Source: Modestobacter marinus
GTDB taxonomy: Bacteria > Actinomycetota > Actinomycetes > Mycobacteriales > Geodermatophilaceae
Length of the DNA stretch: 53,828 nucleotides
NCBI RefSeq assembly: GCF_019799945.1
Contig: NZ_JABGCH010000029.1
Span: forward strand, 1-53,828
Direction: 5' to 3'
In this document: piece after piece, positions 40,272 to 47,404 of the stretch
Layout: each line of letters opens with the position of its first letter
How positions within the stretch are numbered: the first letter of the stretch is position 1
The notes under the pieces: model-generated
The model's input: the letters and a program-made list of their open reading frames with translations, nothing else
The model's database searches: none
Told to the model about the DNA's origin: nothing
Made by a program: the position numbers and the translations under genes

Positions 40272-43073
40272 CAGCGACCCCCGCTGCGGGGTCAGCGCCG
40301 CCACCCGGCTGCGGAGCTGACCGCGGTCGGCCGCGCCGAGCTTGGCCAGCAGGCTCGCCACGTGGGTCTCGACCGTGCGGGGCGACAGGTACAGCCGGGC
40401 AGCGATCTCGGCGTTGGTCAACCCCGAGGACACCAGGGTGAGGACGTCCATCTCGCGGCTGGTGACCCCGGCGGCGCGGAGGGCACCGGGCACGGGTGAG
40501 GTGCCGCGGCCGCGCCGGGTCGGGGCGCCGGCCCGCTTGAGCAGGTCCCGGCAGGTGCGGGCCAGCTGGTGCTCACCGGCCCGCTCGTGCTCGCCGAGGT
40601 CGCGGCGCAGCAGCGGCACGGGATCTCCCCAGCCGTCGGTGACCGCGGCCTCGAGGACCAGCAGGCGCAGCAGCCGGTGCAGCCAGGGCACGCCGGCGAG
40701 GTCGGCCTCGCCGAGTGCGAACAGCGCCAGGGCCTCGTCGGGACGGCCGCGGCGCCCGGCGGCGATGGCGTCGGCGTAGCGCAGCGCCCCACGGTTGGCC
40801 GGCCGCAGCACCGCCGGCAGCTCACGGAGCACGTCCCGGGCAGCCGCGCCCCGGTCGTCGACCGCCGTCCGCAGCAGCGCCCAGAGCCCGAACTGGTGCA
40901 GCGGCGCGGCCACCCGGTGCCCGACCAGCCGGGTGAGGCCCGCGTCCAGCACCGCGTTGGCCGCGGCGAGGTCGTGCGCCAGCAGCAGGGGGAGCGCGCG
41001 GACGCCGGCCACCAGCGGGTCCGCATCCGGCCAGGCCGCGGACAGCGGGAGCCGCGCCAGCGCCGCCTCCATGCCGGCCGGGTCCCCCGACGCGGCCCGG
41101 GCGAGGGCGACGCCGAACGCGCTGGCCGCCTGCACCTCCGGCATGTGCAGCCGCGTCCCCCGGTCGAGGAGCAGCCGGGCCGATGCCTCCACGGCCCGCG
41201 GGCCCTGCTCGACGACGATCGAGTCGAGCAGGATGACGTCGGCGGCGCTGGCGAGGCCGAGCAGCCCCGCCGCCGCGGCCAGCTCCCTGGCCCGGGGCAA
41301 CGCCGCGGAGACCTCCCCCTCCAGCAGCTCGACCGTCCCCAGCCCCAGCAGGGCGGTGACCAGCTGCGGAACGAGCCGGTGCTCCTCGGCCACCTGCACG
41401 GCGCGGGAGAACGCGGCCCGGGCCGCCGGTGGGCTGTGCAGCCGGGCCACCCGGCCGGCGACGTCCAGCGCCTCGCACAGGACGGCCGGGCCGCCGCACC
41501 GTTCCGCCCGCGTCACCGCGGCGGCGGCCAGCGGGCCGGCGCGCTCGACGTCGCCGGCGCCGAACGCGGCGTCGGCGGCCAGCAGCAGCGAGCGTGGGTC
41601 GTCCGGGCGGCCGGCCCGGTCGACGTAGGCCTCGGCGTCCCGCCACCGCCGAGCGGCCACGGCCGTGCGGGCCAGCCGCAGGCACAGCTCGGCGTGCAGC
41701 TCGCCCGTCGCCGACGGCAGTGCTTCGACCCCGGCGTCCAGGGCGTCGCCGATGCGGCCGACGGCGGTCAGCACGGCGACCCGTTCGATCGCCACCTCGG
41801 CCGGGACGGCGCCCGTCCGGGCCGCCTGGTCGAGCAGCTGCTCGGCCCGCCGCAGCGCGCCGGTCGCCCGGTCCTGTCGCGCCAGCCTCAGGAAGATCGT
41901 CGCGGCCCGGTCCCGGTCGTCGCCCTGGGCGAGGAGCTCGGCGGCGCGGGTGACGTCCTCGGCCCGGCCGCGGGCCAGCAGGGCCTCGGCGGCCCGTCTC
42001 GCCAGCGACGCCCGTTCGGGTGGGAGCAGGCCGGCGAGGACGGCCTCGCGCATCAGCGCGTGGCGCCAGCGCAGCCGGCCGGCGTCCTCGTGCAGCAGGT
42101 GGGCGTCGGCGGCGGCACGGGCGGCGTCCAGCACGACGTCCTCCGGCCGGCCGACCACGGTCGGCAGCAGCTCCCAGTCGGGCTCCGTGCCGGCCACCGC
42201 GGCCGCCCGCAGGCACCTGTGCGCCACGGGATCGAGGCGGCCGAGCCGGCGCCGGACCAGGGCGGTCATCGTCCGGGGGACCGACGGCGCCGGTGATCCG
42301 GACGGCGGCGGGAGGCCGGCCGTCCGCACGGCCTCGTCGACGAGCTCCTCGGCCAGCAGCGGTAGCCCGTCGGCCCGGGTGACGAGGGCGGCGAGCTGGT
42401 CGCCCCGCAGCCGGTCGGTCGCCCGCTGAGCGGCGAGGGCCGCGAGCTCCGCCGCGCTCAGCCGGGCGAGGGTCACCGTGTGCACACCGGGGCTGCCGGT
42501 CAGCCGGTCCACCGCCGCGGACCCCGGCTCGTCGTCGCGCGCGGACGCCGCCACGAGCACGGGCCGGTCGCGCAGCCGCTCGGCGAGGTACTCGAGCATC
42601 GCCAGCGTGTCCGCGTCGGCCCAGTGCAGGTCCTCGAGCACGATCAGGCACGGCCCACCGACCAGCGCGTCCAGCACCCGGACGACTGCCTCGCCCAGCA
42701 CGAGCACCGGGTCGACGCTGGGTTCGGTCGCGGTCGCGCCACCCGTCGCCCAGCCGGGCAGCAGGCGGCCGAGGGCGGCGCCGTACGGCGCGGGCACGGT
42801 CGCCGGGTCCAGGTCGTCGGCTCCGCCGCGCAGGAGGGCCTCGATCAGCGGCCGGTAGGCGCCGCCGGACTCCGTGGCCCGGCCGCACAGAACCTCCACC
42901 CGGTCCTCCCGAGCCAGCCGCGCCGCCTCGGTGAGCAGCCGGGACTTCCCGACCCCGGCCTCACCGACGACCAGCAGGACCCCGCCGCGCCCCGCGCCGG
43001 CACGCGTGACGGCGGACCGCACGACGGCCATGGCCTCGGCCCGGCCGATCAGTGGCGCCGCGTCCACCCCCAC
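40266..43073 (-). CDS. Large LuxR-family ATP-binding regulator (LAL type)
   Basis: LAL regulators combine an ATPase sensor with a LuxR DNA-binding domain and usually activate pathway genes nearby. The 935-residue protein has Walker A VVGEAGVGKSRLLTEAARL (~35-53) after the LIGRAEAM lead-in, Walker B CLIVLEDLHWADADTLAML, a long helical TPR/MalT-like sensor region (~280-850), and a C-terminal LuxR helix-turn-helix (VTSREMDVLTLVSSGLTNAE, LYLSPRTVETHVASLLAKLG). It starts at GTG 43073. GGTTG/CAACC inverted repeats cluster upstream. The monooxygenase follows directly. Confidence 0.95.
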   Translation of the reverse strand: MGVDAAPLIGRAEAMAVVRSAVTRAGAGRGGVLLVVGEAGVGKSRLLTEAARLAREDRVEVLCGRATESGGAYRPLIEALLRGGADDLDPATVPAPYGAALGRLLPGWATGGATATEPSVDPVLVLGEAVVRVLDALVGGPCLIVLEDLHWADADTLAMLEYLAERLRDRPVLVAASARDDEPGSAAVDRLTGSPGVHTVTLARLSAAELAALAAQRATDRLRGDQLAALVTRADGLPLLAEELVDEAVRTAGLPPPSGSPAPSVPRTMTALVRRRLGRLDPVAHRCLRAAAVAGTEPDWELLPTVVGRPEDVVLDAARAAADAHLLHEDAGRLRWRHALMREAVLAGLLPPERASLARRAAEALLARGRAEDVTRAAELLAQGDDRDRAATIFLRLARQDRATGALRRAEQLLDQAARTGAVPAEVAIERVAVLTAVGRIGDALDAGVEALPSATGELHAELCLRLARTAVAARRWRDAEAYVDRAGRPDDPRSLLLAADAAFGAGDVERAGPLAAAAVTRAERCGGPAVLCEALDVAGRVARLHSPPAARAAFSRAVQVAEEHRLVPQLVTALLGLGTVELLEGEVSAALPRARELAAAAGLLGLASAADVILLDSIVVEQGPRAVEASARLLLDRGTRLHMPEVQAASAFGVALARAASGDPAGMEAALARLPLSAAWPDADPLVAGVRALPLLLAHDLAAANAVLDAGLTRLVGHRVAAPLHQFGLWALLRTAVDDRGAAARDVLRELPAVLRPANRGALRYADAIAAGRRGRPDEALALFALGEADLAGVPWLHRLLRLLVLEAAVTDGWGDPVPLLRRDLGEHERAGEHQLARTCRDLLKRAGAPTRRGRGTSPVPGALRAAGVTSREMDVLTLVSSGLTNAEIAARLYLSPRTVETHVASLLAKLGAADRGQLRSRVAALTPQRGSLP

Positions 43074-43118
43074 GTCCTACCGCCCCGGGCGCACCGTGTC
43101 ACCGCTCCTCGACCCGCC

Positions 43119-43188
43119 GGTTGGTGCCGGCGGCGTGGCGCAACCGAGGAGGTTGCCGGTGATCGGCAACCCGGACCCGCGCCGGTTG
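43119..43188. promoter_or_regulatory. Cluster of GGTTG/CAACC elements upstream of the LAL gene
   Basis: GGTTG occurs at 43119, 43151 and 43184, and CAACC at 43141 and 43167. The best unit is GTTGCCG (43152-43158) with CGGCAAC (43164-43170). The alternating orientation gives successive inverted repeats 46-115 bp upstream of the GTG. Confidence 0.4.
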
Positions 43189-43340
43189 GCCGGTCGTCGG
43201 CCTACCCCGACGAACCGCGGGTGGGCAGGCTGGGCTCAGGCCTCGAGAGGCGCTGGGCGAGCCCGACCACGGGAGCCCTCGACCGCGTCCGTGCGCGGAG
43301 GCCGACCCGCGACGGAACGGCGACCAGGAGGTGATCTCGG

Positions 43341-43523
43341 ATGCACGAACCCAGGACCGGGCTCACCGGTCCGGTCGCCCTCCAGCGACCGCCCGGGCGC
43401 CGTCCGTCCCCGGTCACCGGCGGGGAGCGGCTGGCCCTGGCGATGACCCTGCGCGCGCGTGGCCTGCGCGGCCTGGACGTGCTCCGCCGCAGTCAGGACC
43501 GGGCGCCGCCCGGGGGTTCCTGA
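43341..43523 (+). CDS. Small basic protein upstream of the DksA-like gene
   Basis: A 60-residue ORF (MHEPRTGLTGPVALQRPPGR, then ERLALAMTLRARGLRGLDVL) starts at an ATG preceded by AGGAGGTGATC, one of the best Shine-Dalgarno matches in the window. It is rich in Arg and Pro with one amphipathic helix. The family is unrecognised. It lies 76 bp before the DksA-like gene and may be cotranscribed. Confidence 0.6.
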   Translation: MHEPRTGLTGPVALQRPPGRRPSPVTGGERLALAMTLRARGLRGLDVLRRSQDRAPPGGS

Positions 43524-43599
43524 CCCCGCCGGCTTCGGCCCCGTCCTCCGCGTCCCGCTCCGGCGGGACGCGTTCGTTCGTCGTCCCAGGAGAACACCC

Positions 43600-43932
43600 A
43601 TGACCACCGTGCTCACCCCCGCTGCCACCACCTCGGCCGGCCCGGCCCCCGGCTGGGCGCCGTTCCGGGCCCTGCTGGAGACCCATCGCGCCGACTGCGT
43701 CGACCAGCGCGAGCTCGCCCTGGCCGAGACGGTCACCTCGGTGCCGGACGCCGTCGCCCTCAGCCGGGCCACCACCCTGCTCCGCACGATCGAGGAGATC
43801 GACGCGGCGCTGGCCCGGCTGGACACCGGCACCTACGGCCGGTGCGTGCACTGCGGGTCCGCCATCCCCCAGGAGCGGCTGGAGTTCCGCCCGTTCGCCG
43901 CGAGCTGCGTCTCCTGCCAGCAGACGCGCTGA
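43600..43932 (+). CDS. TraR/DksA family zinc-finger protein
   Basis: DksA-like proteins enter the RNA polymerase secondary channel and modulate transcription, classically with ppGpp. The 110-residue protein has a coiled-coil region (DQRELALAETVTSV, ATTLLRTIEEIDAALARLDT) and a complete C4 zinc finger: C82 and C85 in YGRCVHCGSAIP, C103 and C106 in AASCVSCQQ. Actinobacterial members are short like this one. ATG 43600 has AGGAGAACACCC upstream. A GC-rich hairpin near 43986-44021 may end its transcript. Confidence 0.93.
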   Translation: MTTVLTPAATTSAGPAPGWAPFRALLETHRADCVDQRELALAETVTSVPDAVALSRATTLLRTIEEIDAALARLDTGTYGRCVHCGSAIPQERLEFRPFAASCVSCQQTR

Positions 43933-43985
43933 GCGAGGAGCGGCCGCGCCACCCGGCGGCCCGCGTCCCGGACACCCACCGGCCC

Positions 43986-44021
43986 GACCGGCGCCCGCCC
44001 GTTCCGGCGGCGGGCCCGGTC
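43986..44021 (+). terminator. Possible terminator after the DksA-like gene
   Basis: An imperfect GC-rich hairpin pairs GACCGGCGCCCGCC with GGCGGGCCCGGTC, 54 nt past the stop codon. Confidence 0.45.
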
Positions 44022-44061
44022 GCACCACTCCCCCGGCGGCACCGCCGGGGAAGGAGCGGAC

Positions 44062-45345
44062 ATGCCTTCCTCCCACGACCAGCACACTCCGGCGTTCGCA
44101 CCCGGCACCCCGCGGCAGGTCGCCGTCGTCGGGGCCGGGATGGTCGGCCTGGCCACCGCCTGGTTCCTCCAGGAGGCCGGCGTGCAGGTCACCGTCTACG
44201 AGCGGGACTCCGTCGGCGCCGGCGCCTCCTGGGGCAACGCCGGATGGCTCACCCCGGCGCTGACCGCACCGCTGCCGGAGCCGGCGGTGCTGCGCTACGG
44301 CTTGCGTGCGGTCGCCAGTCCCCGGTCGCCGGTGTACCTGCCGCTGCGCGCCGACCGCACGCTGCTGCGCTTCCTGACCGGCTTCGTCGCGCACAGCACC
44401 CCGCGACGGTGGCGGGCCGGCATGGCCGCCTACGTGCCGCTGAACGAGCGGGCGCTGGAGGCGTTCGACACCCTGGCCGCCGGCGGTGTGCTCGCCCAGA
44501 CGCATGCGGCCCGGCCCTTCCTGGCCTGCTTCGCCCGGGAGCGGCAGGCCGCGCCGCTGCTCGCCGAGCTGGAGGCCGTCCGCGACGCCGGCCAGGACGT
44601 CGCCTTCCACCCGGTGACCGGCTGGCGGGCGCGGGCGGTGGAGCCCGCGCTCACCGACCGGGTGGGCGCCGCGGTGCAGATCGCCGGCCAGCGCTACGTG
44701 CACCCGCCCGAGTACGTGCGCGCCCTCGGTCAGGGCGTGCGCGCCCGCGGCGGGGAGGTGATCGAGGGCACCGGCGTGGCCGACCTGGAGCACGGCGGGA
44801 ACGGGGTCACCGTCGTCACCACCACCGCCGAGCGGCATGTCCACGACGCGGTCGTCCTGGCCACCGGCGCCGAGCTCGGGCGGCTGGCCGGCCGGTTCGG
44901 CGTGCGGCAGCCCGTCCAGGCCGGCCGCGGGTACAGCTTCAGCGTGCCGACCGAGCACATGCCCCGCGGGCCGCTGTACTTCCCCGCCCAGCGGGTGGCG
45001 TGCACGCCGCTGAACGGCCGGCTGCGCGTGGCCGGGATGATGGAGTTCCGCCGCCCCGGCGACCCGCTCGACCCGCGGCGCATCGCCGCCATCGTCGACG
45101 CCGTCCGCCCGTTCCTCACCGGGGTCGACCTCGACGACCGGCGCAACGAGTGGGTCGGTTCCCGCCCCTGCACCCCCGACGGGCTGCCGCTGGTCGGCGC
45201 CACCGCCTCCCCGCGGGTGTTCGTCGCCGGCGGGCACGGCATGTGGGGCATCGCGCTCGGCCCGATCACCGGGCAGCTGCTGGCCCAGACGGTGCTCAAG
45301 GGCGAGGCCCCGCCGGAGCTCGCCCCCTTCGACCCGCTGCGCTGA
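44062..45345 (+). CDS. FAD-dependent oxidoreductase, D-amino-acid dehydrogenase-like (DadA family)
   Basis: The 427-residue flavoprotein has the DAO-fold FAD motif VAVVGAGMVGLATAWFL (~20-36), the DadA signature ERDSVGAGASWGNAGWLTPA, and the C-terminal FAD-contact segment RPCTPDGLPLVGATASP with FVAGGHGMWGIALGP. DadA-type enzymes oxidise D-amino acids or hydroxyproline isomers and pass electrons to the respiratory chain. The conserved STHYS-type segments and exact substrate cannot be settled by eye. ATG 44062 follows AAGGAGCGGAC. A short ORF with a strong ribosome binding site follows. Confidence 0.9.
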   Translation: MPSSHDQHTPAFAPGTPRQVAVVGAGMVGLATAWFLQEAGVQVTVYERDSVGAGASWGNAGWLTPALTAPLPEPAVLRYGLRAVASPRSPVYLPLRADRTLLRFLTGFVAHSTPRRWRAGMAAYVPLNERALEAFDTLAAGGVLAQTHAARPFLACFARERQAAPLLAELEAVRDAGQDVAFHPVTGWRARAVEPALTDRVGAAVQIAGQRYVHPPEYVRALGQGVRARGGEVIEGTGVADLEHGGNGVTVVTTTAERHVHDAVVLATGAELGRLAGRFGVRQPVQAGRGYSFSVPTEHMPRGPLYFPAQRVACTPLNGRLRVAGMMEFRRPGDPLDPRRIAAIVDAVRPFLTGVDLDDRRNEWVGSRPCTPDGLPLVGATASPRVFVAGGHGMWGIALGPITGQLLAQTVLKGEAPPELAPFDPLR

Positions 45346-45372
45346 AGCCCGCCGTCCCCGAGGAGGTGCCCC

Positions 45373-45525
45373 ATGCCTGCCGTCCCCGCCCCTCGCGCCG
45401 ACCGGGTGCCCCTCGATCCGGCCGACGGCTCCCGCCCCCCGCCCAGGGGCAGCGGGATCCCGACCCGCCCGCGGTCCACGCCGCGGCGCCCGGAGCGGGG
45501 GCGCCGGCCGCGGGTGTGCCGGTGA
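45373..45525 (+). CDS. Short Pro/Arg-rich ORF after the DadA-like gene
   Basis: A 50-residue ORF (MPAVPAPRADRVPLDPADGS...) starts 27 bp after the DadA-like stop and is preceded by GAGGAGGTGCCCC, an excellent Shine-Dalgarno. The sequence has low complexity and no motif. It may be a small translated protein or the truncated front of a lost gene, for example a racemase partner of DadA; 45526-45717 after it holds no supported gene. Confidence 0.4.
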   Translation: MPAVPAPRADRVPLDPADGSRPPPRGSGIPTRPRSTPRRPERGRRPRVCR

Positions 45526-45717
45526 CCCGGCTGCGGTCACCGCTGCCGATGCGGGTCACCGCGGCGCCCTACCGGTTCCGGCGATCAACGCCCGACCACC
45601 GCCGTCGAGGCGACACTGCGGATCGGCAGCCTGCTCCGCGGCTCCCGGTCACCGAGCCACCGGCCGAGGCGATCGCCGCCGAGGCCGACCCCGCCGATCA
45701 CAGCGACCGCTGGACCG

Positions 45718-46062
45718 TCACCGATCGGCAGCGGTCGGTCCCCGGCCGGTGGACGAGGGGCGGACCGGGACCGGACCCTGCGCCGCGGTCTCGTCGCGCA
45801 GCAGCGGCCAGTAGCGCCACAGCAGCGCGCCCGCGGTCGTGGCAGCGCCGACCGCGAGGGCGGCGGACATGGCGCCGAAGAGGATCAAGAAGATGCTGAT
45901 CCAGATGCCGGCCACCACGGCGGTCGGCAGGTCGTCCACGCCCCGGTCCACCAGCCGGCGGCGGTTCGCCAGCCGCGCGGCGGGCAGCACGGGCTCCTCG
46001 ATCTCGATGGCGTAGTTCCGCTCGACGTCGTCCCAGATCCGCTGTTCATGAGTGCTGAGCAC
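45718..46062 (-). CDS. DUF3040-like small membrane protein
   Basis: The 114-residue protein opens LSTHEQRIWDDVERNYAIEI, resembling the SEHEQ start of DUF3040 proteins. Two membrane segments (LPTAVVAGIWISIFLILFGA, ALAVGAATTAGALLWRYW) and a disordered tail follow. I chose GTG 46062 because AGGAGGTGGACC lies immediately upstream. Its function is unknown. It is divergent from the small leaderless gene at 46322 across a 259-bp gap with no supported gene. Confidence 0.75.
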   Translation of the reverse strand: MLSTHEQRIWDDVERNYAIEIEEPVLPAARLANRRRLVDRGVDDLPTAVVAGIWISIFLILFGAMSAALAVGAATTAGALLWRYWPLLRDETAAQGPVPVRPSSTGRGPTAADR

Positions 46063-46321
46063 GGTCCACCTCCTGCTCCCACCATGCCGCCGCGACGCCC
46101 GCCGGACCAGGGCCGCCATCGGTCAGCTGCCGCCCGCTCGCCCTGCCGACGATCGGCAACAGCACGGGAACGACCGCCCGCATACGGCGGCTCGATGGCC
46201 GACGGCCGGCAGCACACCGATGGCGGGCTGGCGACGGCGACGACGGGCCCACGTCCAGTCCACGGGTGCCGCCCCGGGACCCGTTCCCACCCCGGCGCCC
46301 TCGCTCGACTACCGTCGTGGC

Positions 46322-46510
46322 ATGCCGCTGATCTTCCACTGGGGCGGCCCCCGGCACGGTGAGGTCGCCGACGTGCCCGCCGCGTCCCTCGCCTCCGCGG
46401 TGCTGGTCTACGACGGCCCCCGCTGGTTCGGCGTCTACGAGCGCTTCCAGCCACTCCAGACGCGCGACACCCCCGACGGACCCGCCGAGGTGTGGGTGGT
46501 CCGCGAGTAG
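46322..46510 (+). CDS. Small conserved-looking hypothetical protein
   Basis: The 62-residue protein (PLIFHWGGPRHGEVADVP, VLVYDGPRWFGVYERF, GPAEVWVVRE) has a balanced composition and looks like a compact beta domain. Its ATG is 7-8 bp after a -10-like TACCGT and has no Shine-Dalgarno, suggesting a leaderless mRNA. The family is not recognised by name. Confidence 0.65.
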   Translation: MPLIFHWGGPRHGEVADVPAASLASAVLVYDGPRWFGVYERFQPLQTRDTPDGPAEVWVVRE

Positions 46511-46554
46511 CGACGGCACCATCCGAGCCGACCCCGTTGGCTACGGTCGGCCGC

Positions 46555-47343
46555 GTGCGAGTGGGTCTCAGCGTGCCCGTCATGGACGAGCCCGCCTCGT
46601 TGGTGGAGCTCGGCGTCGCCGCGGAGGCGAACGGGTGGGACGGCGTGTTCCTGTGGCACCACGTCGTCGGGACCCCCGACTTCCCGGTGCCCATGTCCGA
46701 CGCGTGGGTCGTGCTCGGGGCGCTGGCGGTGCGGACCGGGCGGATCCGCCTGGGCACGACGATCACGGCCCTGCCGCGGCACCAGCCCCAGGAGGTCGCC
46801 CGCCAGGCGGTCACCCTCGATCGGCTGTCCGGTGGCCGGATGGTCCTCGGCGTCGGGCTCGGCGAGCCGCCGGCGGAGTACACGGCGCTCGGCCGCAGCG
46901 CGGACCGCCACACCCTCGCCGGCATGCTCGACGAGGGGCTGGAGGTCGTGTCGGGCCTGTGGTCGGGCCGGCCGTTCACCCACCACGGCGCGCACTACAC
47001 GTTCGACGACGTGCAGTTCCTGCCGCCGCCGCTCCAACTGCCGCGCATCCCGGTCTGGGTGTCGGCGATGACCCGCAACGAGCGCACGCTGGGCCGGGCC
47101 GCACGGTGGGACGGCGTCCTGCTCGGCAGCAGAACGGCGGACGGCGGGATGGACGTGCTCCCCGCCGAGGCGGTGGCCGAGGTCGCCGCCCGTCCGGACG
47201 CGCCCGCCGACATCGTCGTGGCCGCGCCCGCCGGGACCGACCCGGCCGTGTACGAGGACGCCGGTGCGACCTGGGTGCTCCTCACCGGCTGGCTGGACGA
47301 GCTGCGCGAGCTGGCGTCCGCGCCGGTGCCCGGACAGCGGTGA
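46555..47343 (+). CDS. LLM-class (luciferase-like) F420- or FMN-dependent oxidoreductase
   Basis: The 262-residue TIM-barrel protein shows luciferase-like-monooxygenase features: VRVGLSVPVMDEPASLVELG, GWDGVFLWHHVVGTPDFPVP, GRIRLGTTITALPRHQPQEV, ARQAVTLDRLSGGRMVLGVG and PLQLPRIPVWVSAM. It is shorter than typical members (~300-350). Actinobacteria use many such proteins with coenzyme F420; the substrate is unknown. The GTG is 7 bp after TACGGT (46542-46547), a leaderless arrangement. Confidence 0.9.
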   Translation: MRVGLSVPVMDEPASLVELGVAAEANGWDGVFLWHHVVGTPDFPVPMSDAWVVLGALAVRTGRIRLGTTITALPRHQPQEVARQAVTLDRLSGGRMVLGVGLGEPPAEYTALGRSADRHTLAGMLDEGLEVVSGLWSGRPFTHHGAHYTFDDVQFLPPPLQLPRIPVWVSAMTRNERTLGRAARWDGVLLGSRTADGGMDVLPAEAVAEVAARPDAPADIVVAAPAGTDPAVYEDAGATWVLLTGWLDELRELASAPVPGQR

Positions 47344-47404
47344 CGCCGCGCTGCCGCGGCGAGCGCGAGGCCCCGCGACCGGTCGCGGAGCACCACCCGG
47401 GCAC

